Shown: positions 35,957 through 45,152 of the stretch, one piece after another
Layout: the number at the start of each line of letters is the position of its first letter
How positions within the stretch are numbered: the stretch's first letter is position 1
DNA from: Pseudomonas chlororaphis subsp. chlororaphis
Lineage (GTDB): Bacteria > Pseudomonadota > Gammaproteobacteria > Pseudomonadales > Pseudomonadaceae
Direction of reading: 5' to 3'
DNA length: 64,000 nt
NCBI RefSeq assembly: GCF_003945765.1
Contig: NZ_CP027712.1
Span: 1,488,001-1,552,000 of the forward strand
Notes under the pieces: generated by a model
Seen by the model: the letters and a program-made list of their open reading frames with translations, nothing else
What the model was told of the DNA's origin: nothing
Database searches by the model: none
Program-made: the position numbers and the translations under genes

Positions 35957-36094
35957 TCCAGCAACAGGCCGAAATCACCGAGGTACCGGAACTCAAGGCC
36001 TTCGCCGAAGAGACCCTGCCGAAACTGCGCAATCACCTGCAAATGGCCAAGGCCCTCAAGGCTGGCCGGCCCCTGGATCAGTTGGATGGCTGAG
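35957..36094 (+). repeat. Direct repeat, right copy (DUF4142 gene fragment)
   Basis: Encodes the terminal stretch of DUF4142 (ITEVPELKAFAEETLPKLRN and on to LDQLDG, TGA) without a start. It lacks the first 129 codons. The residue changes are few, so the duplication is fairly recent or kept by conversion. Confidence 0.88.
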
Positions 36095-36185
36095 TGCCGT
36101 CCCACCATCGATGCGCCTTCGGGCCTAACCTGAAGGCGCACCGCGTCCGGTGTCGCTGTCTCTCCCTGGCATTTTCAGCATCGAT

Positions 36186-36584
36186 TCAACTCGGCTTCTG
36201 CTGTTGCTCCGGCGGTAGTTCATCCAGCTTCAAGGGCTCGCCTTCGCCGATTTCCTTGTATTCCTGGCGCAGCTTCTCCAACTGCTTGAGATCCAGCCCA
36301 TCCAGGCTCAGCAACGCATTGTGCGCATCCTTGGTGGCGCGCAGCAGTTCGTCGATCTTCAAGTGCAGGATGTCGTTGTCGCGGTTCTGGGTGTTCTGGA
36401 TCAGGAACACCATCAGGAAGGTGATGATGGTGGTAGAGGTATTGATGACCAGCTGCCAGGTATCGTTAAAACCAAAGATCGGCCCGCTCATGCCCCAGAT
36501 CGCAATCAATGCCAGCGCAATCAGAAAAGTCCCCGGACTGCCGGCCCACAGCGACAGCTTCTGCGAGAATTTGGCGAATTTCAT
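36186..36584 (-). CDS. Low-affinity iron permease-family protein
   Basis: 132 aa with two membrane helices (about residues 15-35 and 48-62) and the family segment FNDTWQLVINTSTTIITFLM followed by NRDNDILHLKIDELLRAT. Such proteins are annotated as low-affinity iron permeases, a name with thin experimental support in bacteria. Hydrophilic Pro/Gln C-terminus. Confidence 0.85.
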   Translation of the reverse strand: MKFAKFSQKLSLWAGSPGTFLIALALIAIWGMSGPIFGFNDTWQLVINTSTTIITFLMVFLIQNTQNRDNDILHLKIDELLRATKDAHNALLSLDGLDLKQLEKLRQEYKEIGEGEPLKLDELPPEQQQKPS

Positions 36585-36826
36585 TGGCGTTTCCCCTGTG
36601 CGGCGGCATCTGAAATTCAGACAGCGGCGGTAGAGGGAAAATTCTTTTTATGATTGGCCCTCTGGCTGCAGTCAGGGGCTGCATCCGTTCGGTCGCCTGG
36701 GATCCTCTCCCGGCGTTCTTTCCAGGATGGGAGGAATCTTTCTTTGTGGCGGTTTGTGTCTAGTATCAATGGCAGTCAATTTGCCACCACGCTCATACAT
36801 GGATCGGAACAGGTAAGAGGCCACTC

Positions 36827-37912
36827 ATGGAATTTTTCGAGAAGTTAACCAGTCTTGCTGCCAAGGTACGTCTGCAGGGAGCCGCCATTCAGACGGAGGA
36901 AGCGACAAAAAATGCTTTTGTCATGCCCTTCATCAGCACGGTGTTGGGCTATGACGTATTCGATCCGACGGAGGTGACGCCAGAGTTTGTCTGCGATATA
37001 GGAACCAAGAAGGGCGAGAAGATCGATTACGCGATCATAAAGGAAGGGGAGGTCCAGATCCTCATCGAGTGCAAGAAGATCGGCGAGCCGTTGCATATCA
37101 ATCATGCGTCGCAATTGTTTCGTTACTTCCATGTCACCAGCGCGCGGATTTCCATCCTTACCAATGGCCAGGTCTATAAGTTTTTCACCGACCTGGATGC
37201 TCCCAACAAAATGGATGAGAAACCCTTCCTTGAACTGGATCTGCTCGATATCGACGAGTATTCGGTACCAGAACTGACCAAACTGACCAAGTCGTCTTTT
37301 GATGTGGAGTCGATTATCAGCGCGGCAGGTGAGCTGAAGTACGTTAGCCAGATCAAAAAAGTCATCGCTTCTCAAGTTAGTAAGCCAGACGATGACTTCG
37401 TCAAAGTCTTTGCATCGCGGGTATACGACGGAGTGATTACCCAAAAAGTCCGTGAGCAGTTTTATGAGCTGACTCGAAAAGCGGTGGGACAATTTCTCAA
37501 TGATCAAATCAATGATCGTCTCAAGTCTGCAATGAGTGGTGCTATCCAGCCGTCTCTTGCGGTTGCCTCCGCTTCCGGAGCGGGGAGTGCCGATAACGAT
37601 GACGCGGAGACAGCGGACGATAAGGTGCTGACGACGTTGGAGGAGCTTGAGGGCTATCACATCGTACGTGCGGTGGTTCGCTCCGTGGTCGATGCCAAGA
37701 GAATCGTTCAGCGGGACACTCAGAGTTACTTCGGTATCTTGCTCGACGACAACAACCGAAAACCGATTTGCCGCCTGCATTTCAACCGTTCACAAAAGTA
37801 CATCGGGATTTTTGACGAGGAAAAGAATGAGACCCGTCATCCGATCAGCTCTGTCGATGAAATCTACGAGTATTCCGATCACCTGAAAAAAACCGTTGGG
37901 TATTACGACTAG
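36827..37912 (+). CDS. Stand-alone HsdR-N-type restriction endonuclease-like protein
   Basis: 361 aa. The N-terminal 150 residues fit the HsdR N-terminal nuclease domain: PD-(D/E)xK residues Asp67 (IDYAI), Glu81 and Lys83 (ILIECKK), followed by the QLFRYF helix. The remaining 200 aa have no recognised domain; no helicase motor, HsdM or HsdS is nearby. GC and codon use look lower than flanking genes. Could be a defence nuclease or a domesticated one. An intrinsic terminator follows. Confidence 0.82.
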   Translation: MEFFEKLTSLAAKVRLQGAAIQTEEATKNAFVMPFISTVLGYDVFDPTEVTPEFVCDIGTKKGEKIDYAIIKEGEVQILIECKKIGEPLHINHASQLFRYFHVTSARISILTNGQVYKFFTDLDAPNKMDEKPFLELDLLDIDEYSVPELTKLTKSSFDVESIISAAGELKYVSQIKKVIASQVSKPDDDFVKVFASRVYDGVITQKVREQFYELTRKAVGQFLNDQINDRLKSAMSGAIQPSLAVASASGAGSADNDDAETADDKVLTTLEELEGYHIVRAVVRSVVDAKRIVQRDTQSYFGILLDDNNRKPICRLHFNRSQKYIGIFDEEKNETRHPISSVDEIYEYSDHLKKTVGYYD

Positions 37913-37933
37913 GAATCTGCATTGGGTACGAGT

Positions 37934-37966
37934 TAAAAAAAACGGCGGGCTACGCCGGTTTTTTTT
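37934..37966. terminator. Bidirectional intrinsic terminator
   Basis: CGGCG (37943-37947) and CGCCG (37953-37957) with an A-run before and eight T's after, following the nuclease gene and facing the kinase-like gene's end. Confidence 0.82.
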
Positions 37967-38027
37967 GCCTGACTCACTCCCCGCCTTCGCTTGTCGAGAG
38001 CGGTATGAACGGGGTAGCGGACTGGCT

Positions 38028-38894
38028 TCAGGGACCGCTGATTTCGCGCTGGAACGCCGCTTGTGCCCGGGCGCAGGTGAGGATGCGGTAGCGCGTGCTG
38101 CGTGAGACGGTTCGGTCACGAAAGCGCTGGTACACCGGCTGGAAGACGGTGCGATCCAGGTTGGGGTGCTCCGCGTGCAGGTAGGCCTCGCAAAGCCGGT
38201 CGTAATCCTGCTGCGCGATGAAGCGCCGGAACCAGAAGCGGTAGAAGTAACCCAGCAGGAAACCCAGGCTGAAGTCGCGGTCGAGTACCGAGTGGGCGCA
38301 GCACTCGAAGTCGATCAGGCGCAGGCGGCCATCGGCGGCGACCAGAATGTTTTTCGGGTGGGGGTCCATGTGTACGAAGTCGTCGTCGAGCATCTGGCCG
38401 AACAGCCGGAAGATCGCCGACAACAGGGTTTCAGCCTGCTCGGGATGGGCCAGCAGGCGGTCGTCGACGCTGCAATGATCCGCCCAGAAACCCACCAGCA
38501 AGTACTCTTCGCGCAGGAACGGAAAACGCCCCTTGTAGCCAAACGCCGAGATCTGGGGCGAGAGGGCGGATTTGCCCGACACCACCGACAGGTTGATGAA
38601 TTCATTGGTCAGGTCGTGCAGACCGAAGCTGCGCTTGAGCCCGAGGAAGTTCTGCAGCTGCTTTTTCCAGTGAGTCAGGCGGTTGCGCTTGAGTACCCAT
38701 TGGCGTTCGCCTTCGAGCAGGAACACGCCCCGGGTGTCTTCCGGAATATCCAGCGTGGGATATTGCTCGGGCTTGGCCAGAAAACGCCGTAGCAGCGGGT
38801 CCAGTTCGTGCCGATGGGCTGGATCGAAATGGAAGGTCACGCCATCGATCTGCTGCCGATGCAGCGTTCGGGTGAAGCTCCTGAGGTGAAGCAT
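38028..38894 (-). CDS. Kinase-like protein (lipopolysaccharide-kinase/RIO fold)
   Basis: 288 aa with a protein-kinase-like catalytic core: HMDPHPKNIL (HxDxxxxN) about residue 180 and LIDFE as the DFG-equivalent. FLLEGERQWVLKRNRL near residue 60 supplies the Lys. It resembles the LPS core heptose kinases (WaaP/InaA group), but it stands apart from any LPS cluster, so the substrate is uncertain. ATG 38894 chosen; the longer frame upstream is unsupported. Confidence 0.8.
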   Translation of the reverse strand: MLHLRSFTRTLHRQQIDGVTFHFDPAHRHELDPLLRRFLAKPEQYPTLDIPEDTRGVFLLEGERQWVLKRNRLTHWKKQLQNFLGLKRSFGLHDLTNEFINLSVVSGKSALSPQISAFGYKGRFPFLREEYLLVGFWADHCSVDDRLLAHPEQAETLLSAIFRLFGQMLDDDFVHMDPHPKNILVAADGRLRLIDFECCAHSVLDRDFSLGFLLGYFYRFWFRRFIAQQDYDRLCEAYLHAEHPNLDRTVFQPVYQRFRDRTVSRSTRYRILTCARAQAAFQREISGP

Positions 38895-39119
38895 GTAGGG
38901 TTCCTGGCCTGGGATTACGAACGAGGGGGCGCTGTGAGCCTGCGCTGAAACGCGAGCCGAAAGGGCGCGCATCATAATTCATCGCAGGTCCTGGCGTTCA
39001 CGAAATTCATCCGGGTTCTGCGGCCTTGTGTGCCCTGGCGATGGGAACAACCATGCAACGATTTGCCCGGGCGCAGACTGTTCTGGCCGAGGCTGAGTCG
39101 AGCCGGCTCGTGGAGTGCT

Positions 39120-39896
39120 TCAGTGCGCGGCGTTCTGCCGGAACTGCCGTGGGCTGACGCCGGTCAGCGCCTTGAACTGGCGGCTGAAGGCGCTGTGGTC
39201 GGTGTAGCCGCATTGCAGGGCGACGTCGGTGATCGGCAGTTCGCCGAGCAGCAGGCGCGAGGCGTGTTCCAGGCGCACCTTATGGATCATCTGCCGTGGG
39301 GTGAGGTGGAAGATGCGTTTGCAGTAGCGCTCCAGCTGGGCGATGGACAGGTCGGCGATATGGGTCAGGTCGTCGAGGCGGATCGCTTCGTTGTAGTGCT
39401 CGCGGATATGCCGGTCCACCGCGGCCAGGCGTTGGTAGGCCGGGTGCGCGTCGCGGGCGGCCTGCAGGTCGAGGGAGATGCCGGCCATGCCGATGATCCG
39501 CCCGTCGCGCCCGTGCAGCGGCAGCTTGTGGGTCAGGCACCAGCCGGGTTCGCGGCTGCCGTACAGGTGCAGTTCCAGCTGGCCCTTGATGGTGACGCCC
39601 TGGCGCAGCACGCGCTGGTCCTGCTCGGTATAGACCGGGCCGAGCACGGCGGGAAACACCTCGGCCGAGGTCTTGCCCAGCAGCGGCGCGACGTTCTTGA
39701 AGCCGCAGCGCTGGGCCAGGGTCAGGTTGGCGGTGAGGTAGCGGGCTTGCAGGTCCTTGATGAAAAACACCGCGTTGGGCAGGGTGTCGAGCAGCGGGAT
39801 CACCAGGGCCATGCTGCCCAGCAGGCTGTGAATATCCTCGGGCGCCTGGCTGGCGATGGCTTCGGGCAGGCGGTGCAGCTGAGCGGTATCGATCAT
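39120..39896 (-). CDS. AraC-family regulator with PAS domain, probable LhpR
   Basis: 258 aa: PAS fold (about 35-140, AVFFIKDLQARYLTANLTLA) and C-terminal double helix-turn-helix (about 155-255, DLTHIADLSIAQLERYCKRI then ITDVALQCGYTDHSAFSRQF). It lies at the end of the minus-strand hydroxyproline genes, where the lhp activator is found in other pseudomonads. ATG at 39896 preferred to the adjoining TTG. Confidence 0.88.
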   Translation of the reverse strand: MIDTAQLHRLPEAIASQAPEDIHSLLGSMALVIPLLDTLPNAVFFIKDLQARYLTANLTLAQRCGFKNVAPLLGKTSAEVFPAVLGPVYTEQDQRVLRQGVTIKGQLELHLYGSREPGWCLTHKLPLHGRDGRIIGMAGISLDLQAARDAHPAYQRLAAVDRHIREHYNEAIRLDDLTHIADLSIAQLERYCKRIFHLTPRQMIHKVRLEHASRLLLGELPITDVALQCGYTDHSAFSRQFKALTGVSPRQFRQNAAH

Positions 39897-40008
39897 CAAG
39901 GGCTGCTCTTGTTGTGGGGCGGGGCGCGCCCCGCGACTTTGGGTCTACTGGCTCATCCTTGAATTGCGCGGCGCCGTTGGCGGGCGGCCCGCGGCAACGG
40001 TCTGCGCC

Positions 40009-41274
40009 TCACTTCACGCCGGGCGTCGACGATTCCATCAGCAGCGTCTCGATCTGCGCCGGCACCAGGGGCGCTCGTGGCGTCGGCGCGGTCCAGCCGA
40101 ACAGGGCCTGTGCCGCCGTGGCGCAGACTCGCCCCTGGCAGGCGCCCATGCCGCAGCGACTGTGCAGTTTGGCCTCGCTCCAGCCCGCTTCGCCAGCCAC
40201 GGCGGAGTAGGGCACATCCTCGCAGCGGCACAGCAGCGTATCAGCTCGCGCCAGTCGCAGAAGCGCCGGTTGCAGGGCGAAGGTTTCCCGCACTCGCTCG
40301 GCGAAAGCCTGCCAATGGGCCCGACGCTGGATCAGCGCGATGGCCTCCCGGGTCTGCCCGCTGGCGGCCAGCCCGGCGATCTCGCCTTCGACCCTCGCCA
40401 GTTCGCTGCCGCCGACCCCGGTGCATTCGCCGGCCGCGTAGACCTGGGCGAGGCTGGTGGCCTGGTAGCGATCCACGGCAATGGCGTTGGCTTGCAGCTG
40501 GCAGCCGAGATGGCTGGCCAGGGTGGTGTTGGGCACCAACCCGAAACCGCAGGCGAGACGTTCGCAGGGTATTTCCCGAACCTGCTCGCCCTGCTGGATA
40601 CGCACCGCTTGCAGGCGGTCTTCGCCCAGGGCTTCGAGCACATGGGCGTTGTAGCGATAGGCCGTGGTGGCCAGCCCGGCGGCCTGGCCGAGCTTGGCCG
40701 GCCAGCGCCAGAGCCCGGCGGCGAATGTCGCCAGTGCGGCCAGCGGGGCCTGCTCCAGGACCGCCTGCACCCGGGCGCCGGCCTGGCGGGCGGTGGCGGC
40801 GCTGGCCAGCAGCAACGGCCCGCTGCCGGCGATGACCACGCGCTCGCCGGCCAGCGTCAGGCCGTTTTTCAGCAGGGCTTGCAAGGCCCCGGCACCCGTC
40901 ACTCCGGGCAAGGTCCAGCCGGGGAAGGGCAGCAGCAGTTCGCGGGCGCCGCAGCACAGGATCAGGCTTTGATAGCGGACCAGCAAAGCCTGCTCGGCAT
41001 TTTCCAGCAGCAGGGCATTGGCGCCGGCGCCGGCCACCACCCGGGTGCCCGGCAGGTAACGCAACCGAGGATGCTCCAGCACCTGCAAGGCGTCGCGGGC
41101 GATGCCGGCGAGCGTGACGCCCGGCCCGTTGCGCCAGATCTGGCCGCCGGGGCGCGGGTTGTCGTCGAGCAGGACGATGGAGAGATCGCTGCGACTCGCC
41201 GCCCGGGCCGCCGCGAGGCCGGCCGGGCCACTGCCGACGATAAGGATGTCGCAGCTCAGGCGCTGTTGATTCAT
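40009..41274 (-). CDS. D-hydroxyproline dehydrogenase subunit (FAD/NAD oxidoreductase with Cys cluster)
   Basis: 421 aa. FAD-binding GSGPAGLAAARAA at the N-terminus, an NAD-type GSGPLLLASAATARQAG in the middle, and a C-terminal BFD-like Cys set (CRCEDVPY and CGMGACQGRVC) able to bind [2Fe-2S]. This is the hcnB/ooxA-like architecture of the multi-subunit D-Hyp dehydrogenases. Start 41274 overlaps the stop of the small iron-sulfur gene (ATGA). Confidence 0.86.
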   Translation of the reverse strand: MNQQRLSCDILIVGSGPAGLAAARAASRSDLSIVLLDDNPRPGGQIWRNGPGVTLAGIARDALQVLEHPRLRYLPGTRVVAGAGANALLLENAEQALLVRYQSLILCCGARELLLPFPGWTLPGVTGAGALQALLKNGLTLAGERVVIAGSGPLLLASAATARQAGARVQAVLEQAPLAALATFAAGLWRWPAKLGQAAGLATTAYRYNAHVLEALGEDRLQAVRIQQGEQVREIPCERLACGFGLVPNTTLASHLGCQLQANAIAVDRYQATSLAQVYAAGECTGVGGSELARVEGEIAGLAASGQTREAIALIQRRAHWQAFAERVRETFALQPALLRLARADTLLCRCEDVPYSAVAGEAGWSEAKLHSRCGMGACQGRVCATAAQALFGWTAPTPRAPLVPAQIETLLMESSTPGVK

Positions 41275-41504
41275 GGCGTGCGCTCCACGTGCATGCCTTC
41301 GCGGCACAGGGTCTGGCAGGCCAGTTGGCGCCGGCCGTCGATGGTCATGCGGCATTCCTGGCAGATGCCCATGCCGCAGAAGGGCGCCCGGGGCTGGCCG
41401 CTGCAGGAGGTTCGGGTACGTGGGTCGCCGCTGGCGGCGACGGCAGCGACGACGCTCAGGCCATCGCGCACGGTCAGCGCCTGACGGTCCAGGTAAATGA
41501 TCAT
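41271..41504 (-). CDS. Small [2Fe-2S] subunit of D-hydroxyproline dehydrogenase
   Basis: 77 aa; hcnA/ooxA-gamma-like. Four cysteines in the plant-type ferredoxin spacing (TSCSGQ, FCGMGICQEC, LACQTL). Overlaps both neighbours by 4 nt, so three subunit genes are translated as one coupled unit. Confidence 0.86.
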   Translation of the reverse strand: MIIYLDRQALTVRDGLSVVAAVAASGDPRTRTSCSGQPRAPFCGMGICQECRMTIDGRRQLACQTLCREGMHVERTP

Positions 41505-42634
41505 GGGGCGGTTCCAGTCAGGGAGGCGTTCAGCTCGGCGAAGCGTGCGGGGCGATAGGCCTGGGCGTCGATATCCGGCCGTTCGCCGAGCAGCAGTTGG
41601 GTCAGCAGCCGGCCGCTGCCGGGGGCGGTGGTGACGCCCAGGCCTTCATGCCCGACCGCCAGCCACAGGCCTGTGTGGCGTGGGTGTTGGCCAAGGATCG
41701 GCAGGCCGTCCGGGGTGGCGGCGCGAAAGCCGGTCCAGGCGCGGATGCCGTTCAATTGCGCGAGCCCCGGCAGATAGGCCACGGCCCGTTGCAGCATTGG
41801 GGTCAGTACTTCGGGCTCGATGGCCGGGTCGAGGCTGTCGAACTGCCGGGACGAGCCGATCAGCAATTGCCCGGTCGGCCGTGGCTGCACATTGAACGCC
41901 ACCGAGGTGCCGTTGCTGGCGTGGGCGCTGGCGGCGTAGCCCAGTTCCACCAGTTGGTGGGACACCTGCCGGGGGGAACGATCGGTGATCAGCAGATGGC
42001 CTTTCTTCGGCCGCAGCGGCAACTCCGGCAGCAGGTTCTTCGCCGCCAGACCGTTGGCCAACACCACGTACTCGGCACGCAGCACGCGGCCGTCATCCAG
42101 CTCCACACGGTGGTCGGCGATGGCGCTGACCGTGGCCCGCTCGCAGCTGATCCCCGGCGTGTTGTGCAACAGCCAATGGGCGGTGGCCGGGGCGTAGAGA
42201 ATGCCGTCGCCGGGGATTTTCAAGGCGCCGCCAAGCCCTTTGCGCAACAGGGGCTCGAGTGCAGCCAGGGTCGCGCTGTCGAGCAATTCGCCCGCCACGC
42301 CGTGCTGGGTCAGGTTGATTTGCTTGGCCCGGGCCAGGTCCATTTCCGCAGCGTCCGCGGCCAGCCACAGGGTGCCGCAATTGCGGTAGGCGCAGGTGGC
42401 CGGCAGCTGCGCGCGCAGCTGGTTCCACAGGCCGATGGAGTAGTGACTCAGCGCCAGTTCGGCACGGTTGTCGTCCATCGCCACCAGGTGGCCCATGCCC
42501 GCGCCGGTGGCACCGCCGCTGGCGTTGTCGAGCACCCGTACCCGCAGGCCGCGGCGGGCCATTTCATGGGCGCAGGCGGCCCCGACTATGCCGCCGCCAA
42601 TCACCAGGACGTCGGCTTCGGCCGGCTGGCTCAC
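41501..42634 (-). CDS. D-hydroxyproline dehydrogenase, FAD-dependent DAO-type subunit
   Basis: 377 aa. Starts at GTG 42634, overlapping the epimerase stop as GTGA; the frame upstream is open inside the epimerase gene but not coding. N-terminal dinucleotide fold [16 protein letters not shown] and C-terminal [16 protein letters not shown] fit the D-amino-acid oxidase/dehydrogenase fold. With the two neighbours it oxidises cis-4-hydroxy-D-proline to the cyclic imine. Confidence 0.87.
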   Translation of the reverse strand: MSQPAEADVLVIGGGIVGAACAHEMARRGLRVRVLDNASGGATGAGMGHLVAMDDNRAELALSHYSIGLWNQLRAQLPATCAYRNCGTLWLAADAAEMDLARAKQINLTQHGVAGELLDSATLAALEPLLRKGLGGALKIPGDGILYAPATAHWLLHNTPGISCERATVSAIADHRVELDDGRVLRAEYVVLANGLAAKNLLPELPLRPKKGHLLITDRSPRQVSHQLVELGYAASAHASNGTSVAFNVQPRPTGQLLIGSSRQFDSLDPAIEPEVLTPMLQRAVAYLPGLAQLNGIRAWTGFRAATPDGLPILGQHPRHTGLWLAVGHEGLGVTTAPGSGRLLTQLLLGERPDIDAQAYRPARFAELNASLTGTAP

Positions 42635-43563
42635 GAGACGATGCCCCAGCCGAAAGGATCGCTGTCTTCGATCAGCAAGGTGGCTTCGGCGCTGATATGG
42701 GCGGTGCCGCGAAGGGTCGGGATGACCTGCTCGCCCGCCTGTTCGTAGTGGGCGCTGAACTGGCTGCCGATCACGCTGGCCTGGCGCCAGGTCGCCCCGG
42801 GCGCGAGTTTGCCGTCGGCGGCCAGGCAGGCCAGCTTGGCGCTGGTGCCGGTGCCGCAGGGGGAGCGGTCGTAGGCCTTGCCGGGGCACAGCACGAAGTT
42901 GCGGCTGTCGGCCTGCGGGTCGTCGGCGAACAGCTCGATATGGTCGATCACACCATCGTTGGCGCCGCTGATGCCGGCGGTCTCCAGGGCTTCGCGCACG
43001 GCCCAGGTGTAGTGGGTCAGGGCTTCGACGTTATCCAGGGCGATGCGCTGGCCATGCTCGCTGATCAGGAAGAACCAGTTGCCGCCCCAGGCGATATCGC
43101 CACGGACTTTGCCGTGGCCGGGCAGTTGCAGTTCGACGCCGCTGCGGTATCGGTAGGCCGGCACGTTGCGCACGCTGACCGAGAGGTCGTCGTGCAGGGT
43201 GGCGCTGACGGTGCCCACCGGGGTTTCGATGCGGTGCACGCCCGGTTCGATGCGCCCCAGGTGATACAGCGAACGCACCAGGCCGATGGTGCCGTGGCCG
43301 CACATGCCCAGGTAGCCGCTGTTGTTGAAGAAGATCACCCCGGCACAGGCATCCGCCGCCTGGGGGGCGCACAGCAGGGCCCCCACCAGCACGTCGCTGC
43401 CCCGCGGTTCCAGCACGCAAGCCGTGCGCCAGCGATCGTGGCGTTCTTGCAGGATCGCCAGCCGTTCGGCCATCGAGCCGTTGCCCAGGTCGGGAAAGCC
43501 GTCGACAACCAGGCGAGTCGGCTCGCCCCCCGTATGTGAATCGATGACGGTTATTTTTTTCAT
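42631..43563 (-). CDS. lhpA: 4-hydroxyproline 2-epimerase
   Basis: 310 aa, proline-racemase superfamily. Both catalytic cysteines are present: Cys88 (GMCGHGT) and Cys236 (DRSPCGTGT), the positions used by the pseudomonad hydroxyproline epimerases. Reversible interconversion of trans-4-hydroxy-L-proline and cis-4-hydroxy-D-proline, cytosolic. First gene of the minus-strand unit. Proline racemase activity is possible, but the neighbours favour hydroxyproline. Confidence 0.93.
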   Translation of the reverse strand: MKKITVIDSHTGGEPTRLVVDGFPDLGNGSMAERLAILQERHDRWRTACVLEPRGSDVLVGALLCAPQAADACAGVIFFNNSGYLGMCGHGTIGLVRSLYHLGRIEPGVHRIETPVGTVSATLHDDLSVSVRNVPAYRYRSGVELQLPGHGKVRGDIAWGGNWFFLISEHGQRIALDNVEALTHYTWAVREALETAGISGANDGVIDHIELFADDPQADSRNFVLCPGKAYDRSPCGTGTSAKLACLAADGKLAPGATWRQASVIGSQFSAHYEQAGEQVIPTLRGTAHISAEATLLIEDSDPFGWGIVS

Positions 43564-43676
43564 GGCAGCACCTGACGGAAAAGGCCTACAGAGTGGCTCG
43601 GGAAAGGGCTGCATCGCTTGTGGGTTTTCTCTGCGGCGGATGACGAAATCGGCACAGTGATGAAGCTCGCCCATCC
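43564..43676. other. Upstream region of the epimerase gene
   Basis: No gene. The hydroxyproline-responsive promoter and LhpR site should be here or beyond the REP, but no clear operator symmetry was seen. Confidence 0.35.
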
Positions 43677-43834
43677 TGTAGCCGCTGCCGAGGTACGAGG
43701 CTGCGATCGGGTTGGGCGGCATTCCGACGAAGCGGCCGCCAGTCTTGTGTCCTCGGTCTCTCTGACAAACCGAATTGCCGGGTTTACGACTGCTGCGCAG
43801 CCGATCGCAGCCTCGTACCTCGGCAGCGGCTACA
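43677..43834. repeat. Long REP doublet (family A) between the divergent hydroxyproline units
   Basis: TGTAGCCGCTGCCGAGGTAC faces GTACCTCGGCAGCGGCTACA. At 158 bp it is the longest in the window and lies in a divergent promoter region rather than after a gene. Confidence 0.87.
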
Positions 43835-44058
43835 GGTGTGCGGTGCGGCTGCTGGTGCAGGGGATTTCAGGCGGGTCGAAGGAGGGTAGTGCGAAGGCGT
43901 AATGGGCGGAAAAGGTCGGTGGACGGTTGGGCAAATGTGCCGATTTCGTCTTGCTTGAGCGGGAAAAACCTCAAGCTGCGAGGCGGCGAAAGGCGGAATC
44001 TGTTTTTCGTTTCCAACGCCTGTCGGCCCCGACCGACTCACCCCATAAGGACAAGACC

Positions 44059-44979
44059 ATGAGCCGTAAAGCCATCCACTGGAGCGGTGTGTTCCCTGCC
44101 GTCAGCACCCAGTTCAACCCCGACTTTTCCCTGGACCTGGACGCCACCCACAGCGTCATGCGCAACCTGGTGGCCGACGGTGTGTCGGGCCTGGTGGTGT
44201 GCGGCACCGTGGGCGAAAACACCTCGCTGAGCACCACGGAAAAACTCTCGGTGATCGAGGTCGCCAAGGACGCCGCCGGCGGCCGCGTACCGGTGATCGC
44301 CGGGATCGCCGAGTTCACCACCGAGTTCGCCCGCAACACGGTGCGCGAAGCGGCCAAGGTCGGGGTCGACGGGGTGATGGTCATGCCGGCCCTGGTGTAT
44401 TCGGCCAAGTCCCATGAAACCGCCGCGCACTTTCGCGCCATCGCCACCGGCACCGACTTGCCGGTGATGGTCTACAACAACCCGCCGATCTACAAAAACG
44501 ACGTCACCCCGGACGTGCTGATCGCCCTGCAGGACTGCGAAAACATCGTCTGCTTCAAGGACTCCTCCGGCGACACCCGGCGCTTCATCGACCTGCGCAA
44601 TGCCGTGGGCGATCGCTTCGTGCTGTTCGCCGGCCTGGATGACGTGGTGGTGGAAAGCATCGCCGTCGGCGCCGAAGGCTGGGTCTCCGGGATGTCCAAC
44701 GCCTTCCCGAAAGAGGGCGAAACCCTGTTCCGCCTGGCCAGGGAAAAGCGCTTCGAGGAAGCCCTGGCGCTGTACCGCTGGTTCATGCCGTTGCTGCACC
44801 TGGATGCGCGTCCGGACCTGGTGCAGTGCATCAAACTCTGCGAGGAACTGGTCGGTCGCGGCTCCTCGATCACCCGCCCACCGCGCCTGGCCCTGCAGGG
44901 CGAGACCCTGGCCGAGGTCAAGGCGATAGTCGCCAAGGCCCTGGCCGAGCGTCCGCAGTTGCCGGACGTCGGTCTGTAA
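44059..44979 (+). CDS. lhpC: 1-pyrroline-4-hydroxy-2-carboxylate deaminase (DapA family)
   Basis: 306 aa TIM barrel. Schiff-base Lys in CFKDSSGD and Tyr in VYNNPPIYKND; GTVGENTSL is the pyruvate-binding loop. In the lhp pathway this enzyme turns the cyclic imine into 2-oxoglutarate semialdehyde with loss of ammonia and water. Function assigned from the family and from its place beside the epimerase and dehydrogenase genes. AAGGAC precedes the ATG. Confidence 0.88.
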   Translation: MSRKAIHWSGVFPAVSTQFNPDFSLDLDATHSVMRNLVADGVSGLVVCGTVGENTSLSTTEKLSVIEVAKDAAGGRVPVIAGIAEFTTEFARNTVREAAKVGVDGVMVMPALVYSAKSHETAAHFRAIATGTDLPVMVYNNPPIYKNDVTPDVLIALQDCENIVCFKDSSGDTRRFIDLRNAVGDRFVLFAGLDDVVVESIAVGAEGWVSGMSNAFPKEGETLFRLAREKRFEEALALYRWFMPLLHLDARPDLVQCIKLCEELVGRGSSITRPPRLALQGETLAEVKAIVAKALAERPQLPDVGL

Positions 44980-45152
44980 AAGCCAGCCGACAGGACGCCC
45001 CCGCGCAGCGGCTCGCGGGGCGGCCTGGTCCACGAGAAGAACCATCAGGCACTCGCGCAGTGCCGTGTTTCACCACGTCGGTATCCCATCCACGGGAGGC
45101 CGGCGCGACATTCGATCTGCCTACTCCAATAACTCAATAAGAAGGCGCGCCT

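Noticed and set aside
44059..44979. Biosynthetic dapA (lysine pathway)
   Set aside because: Context is the hydroxyproline locus; the family covers several lyases, and the pathway deaminase fits.
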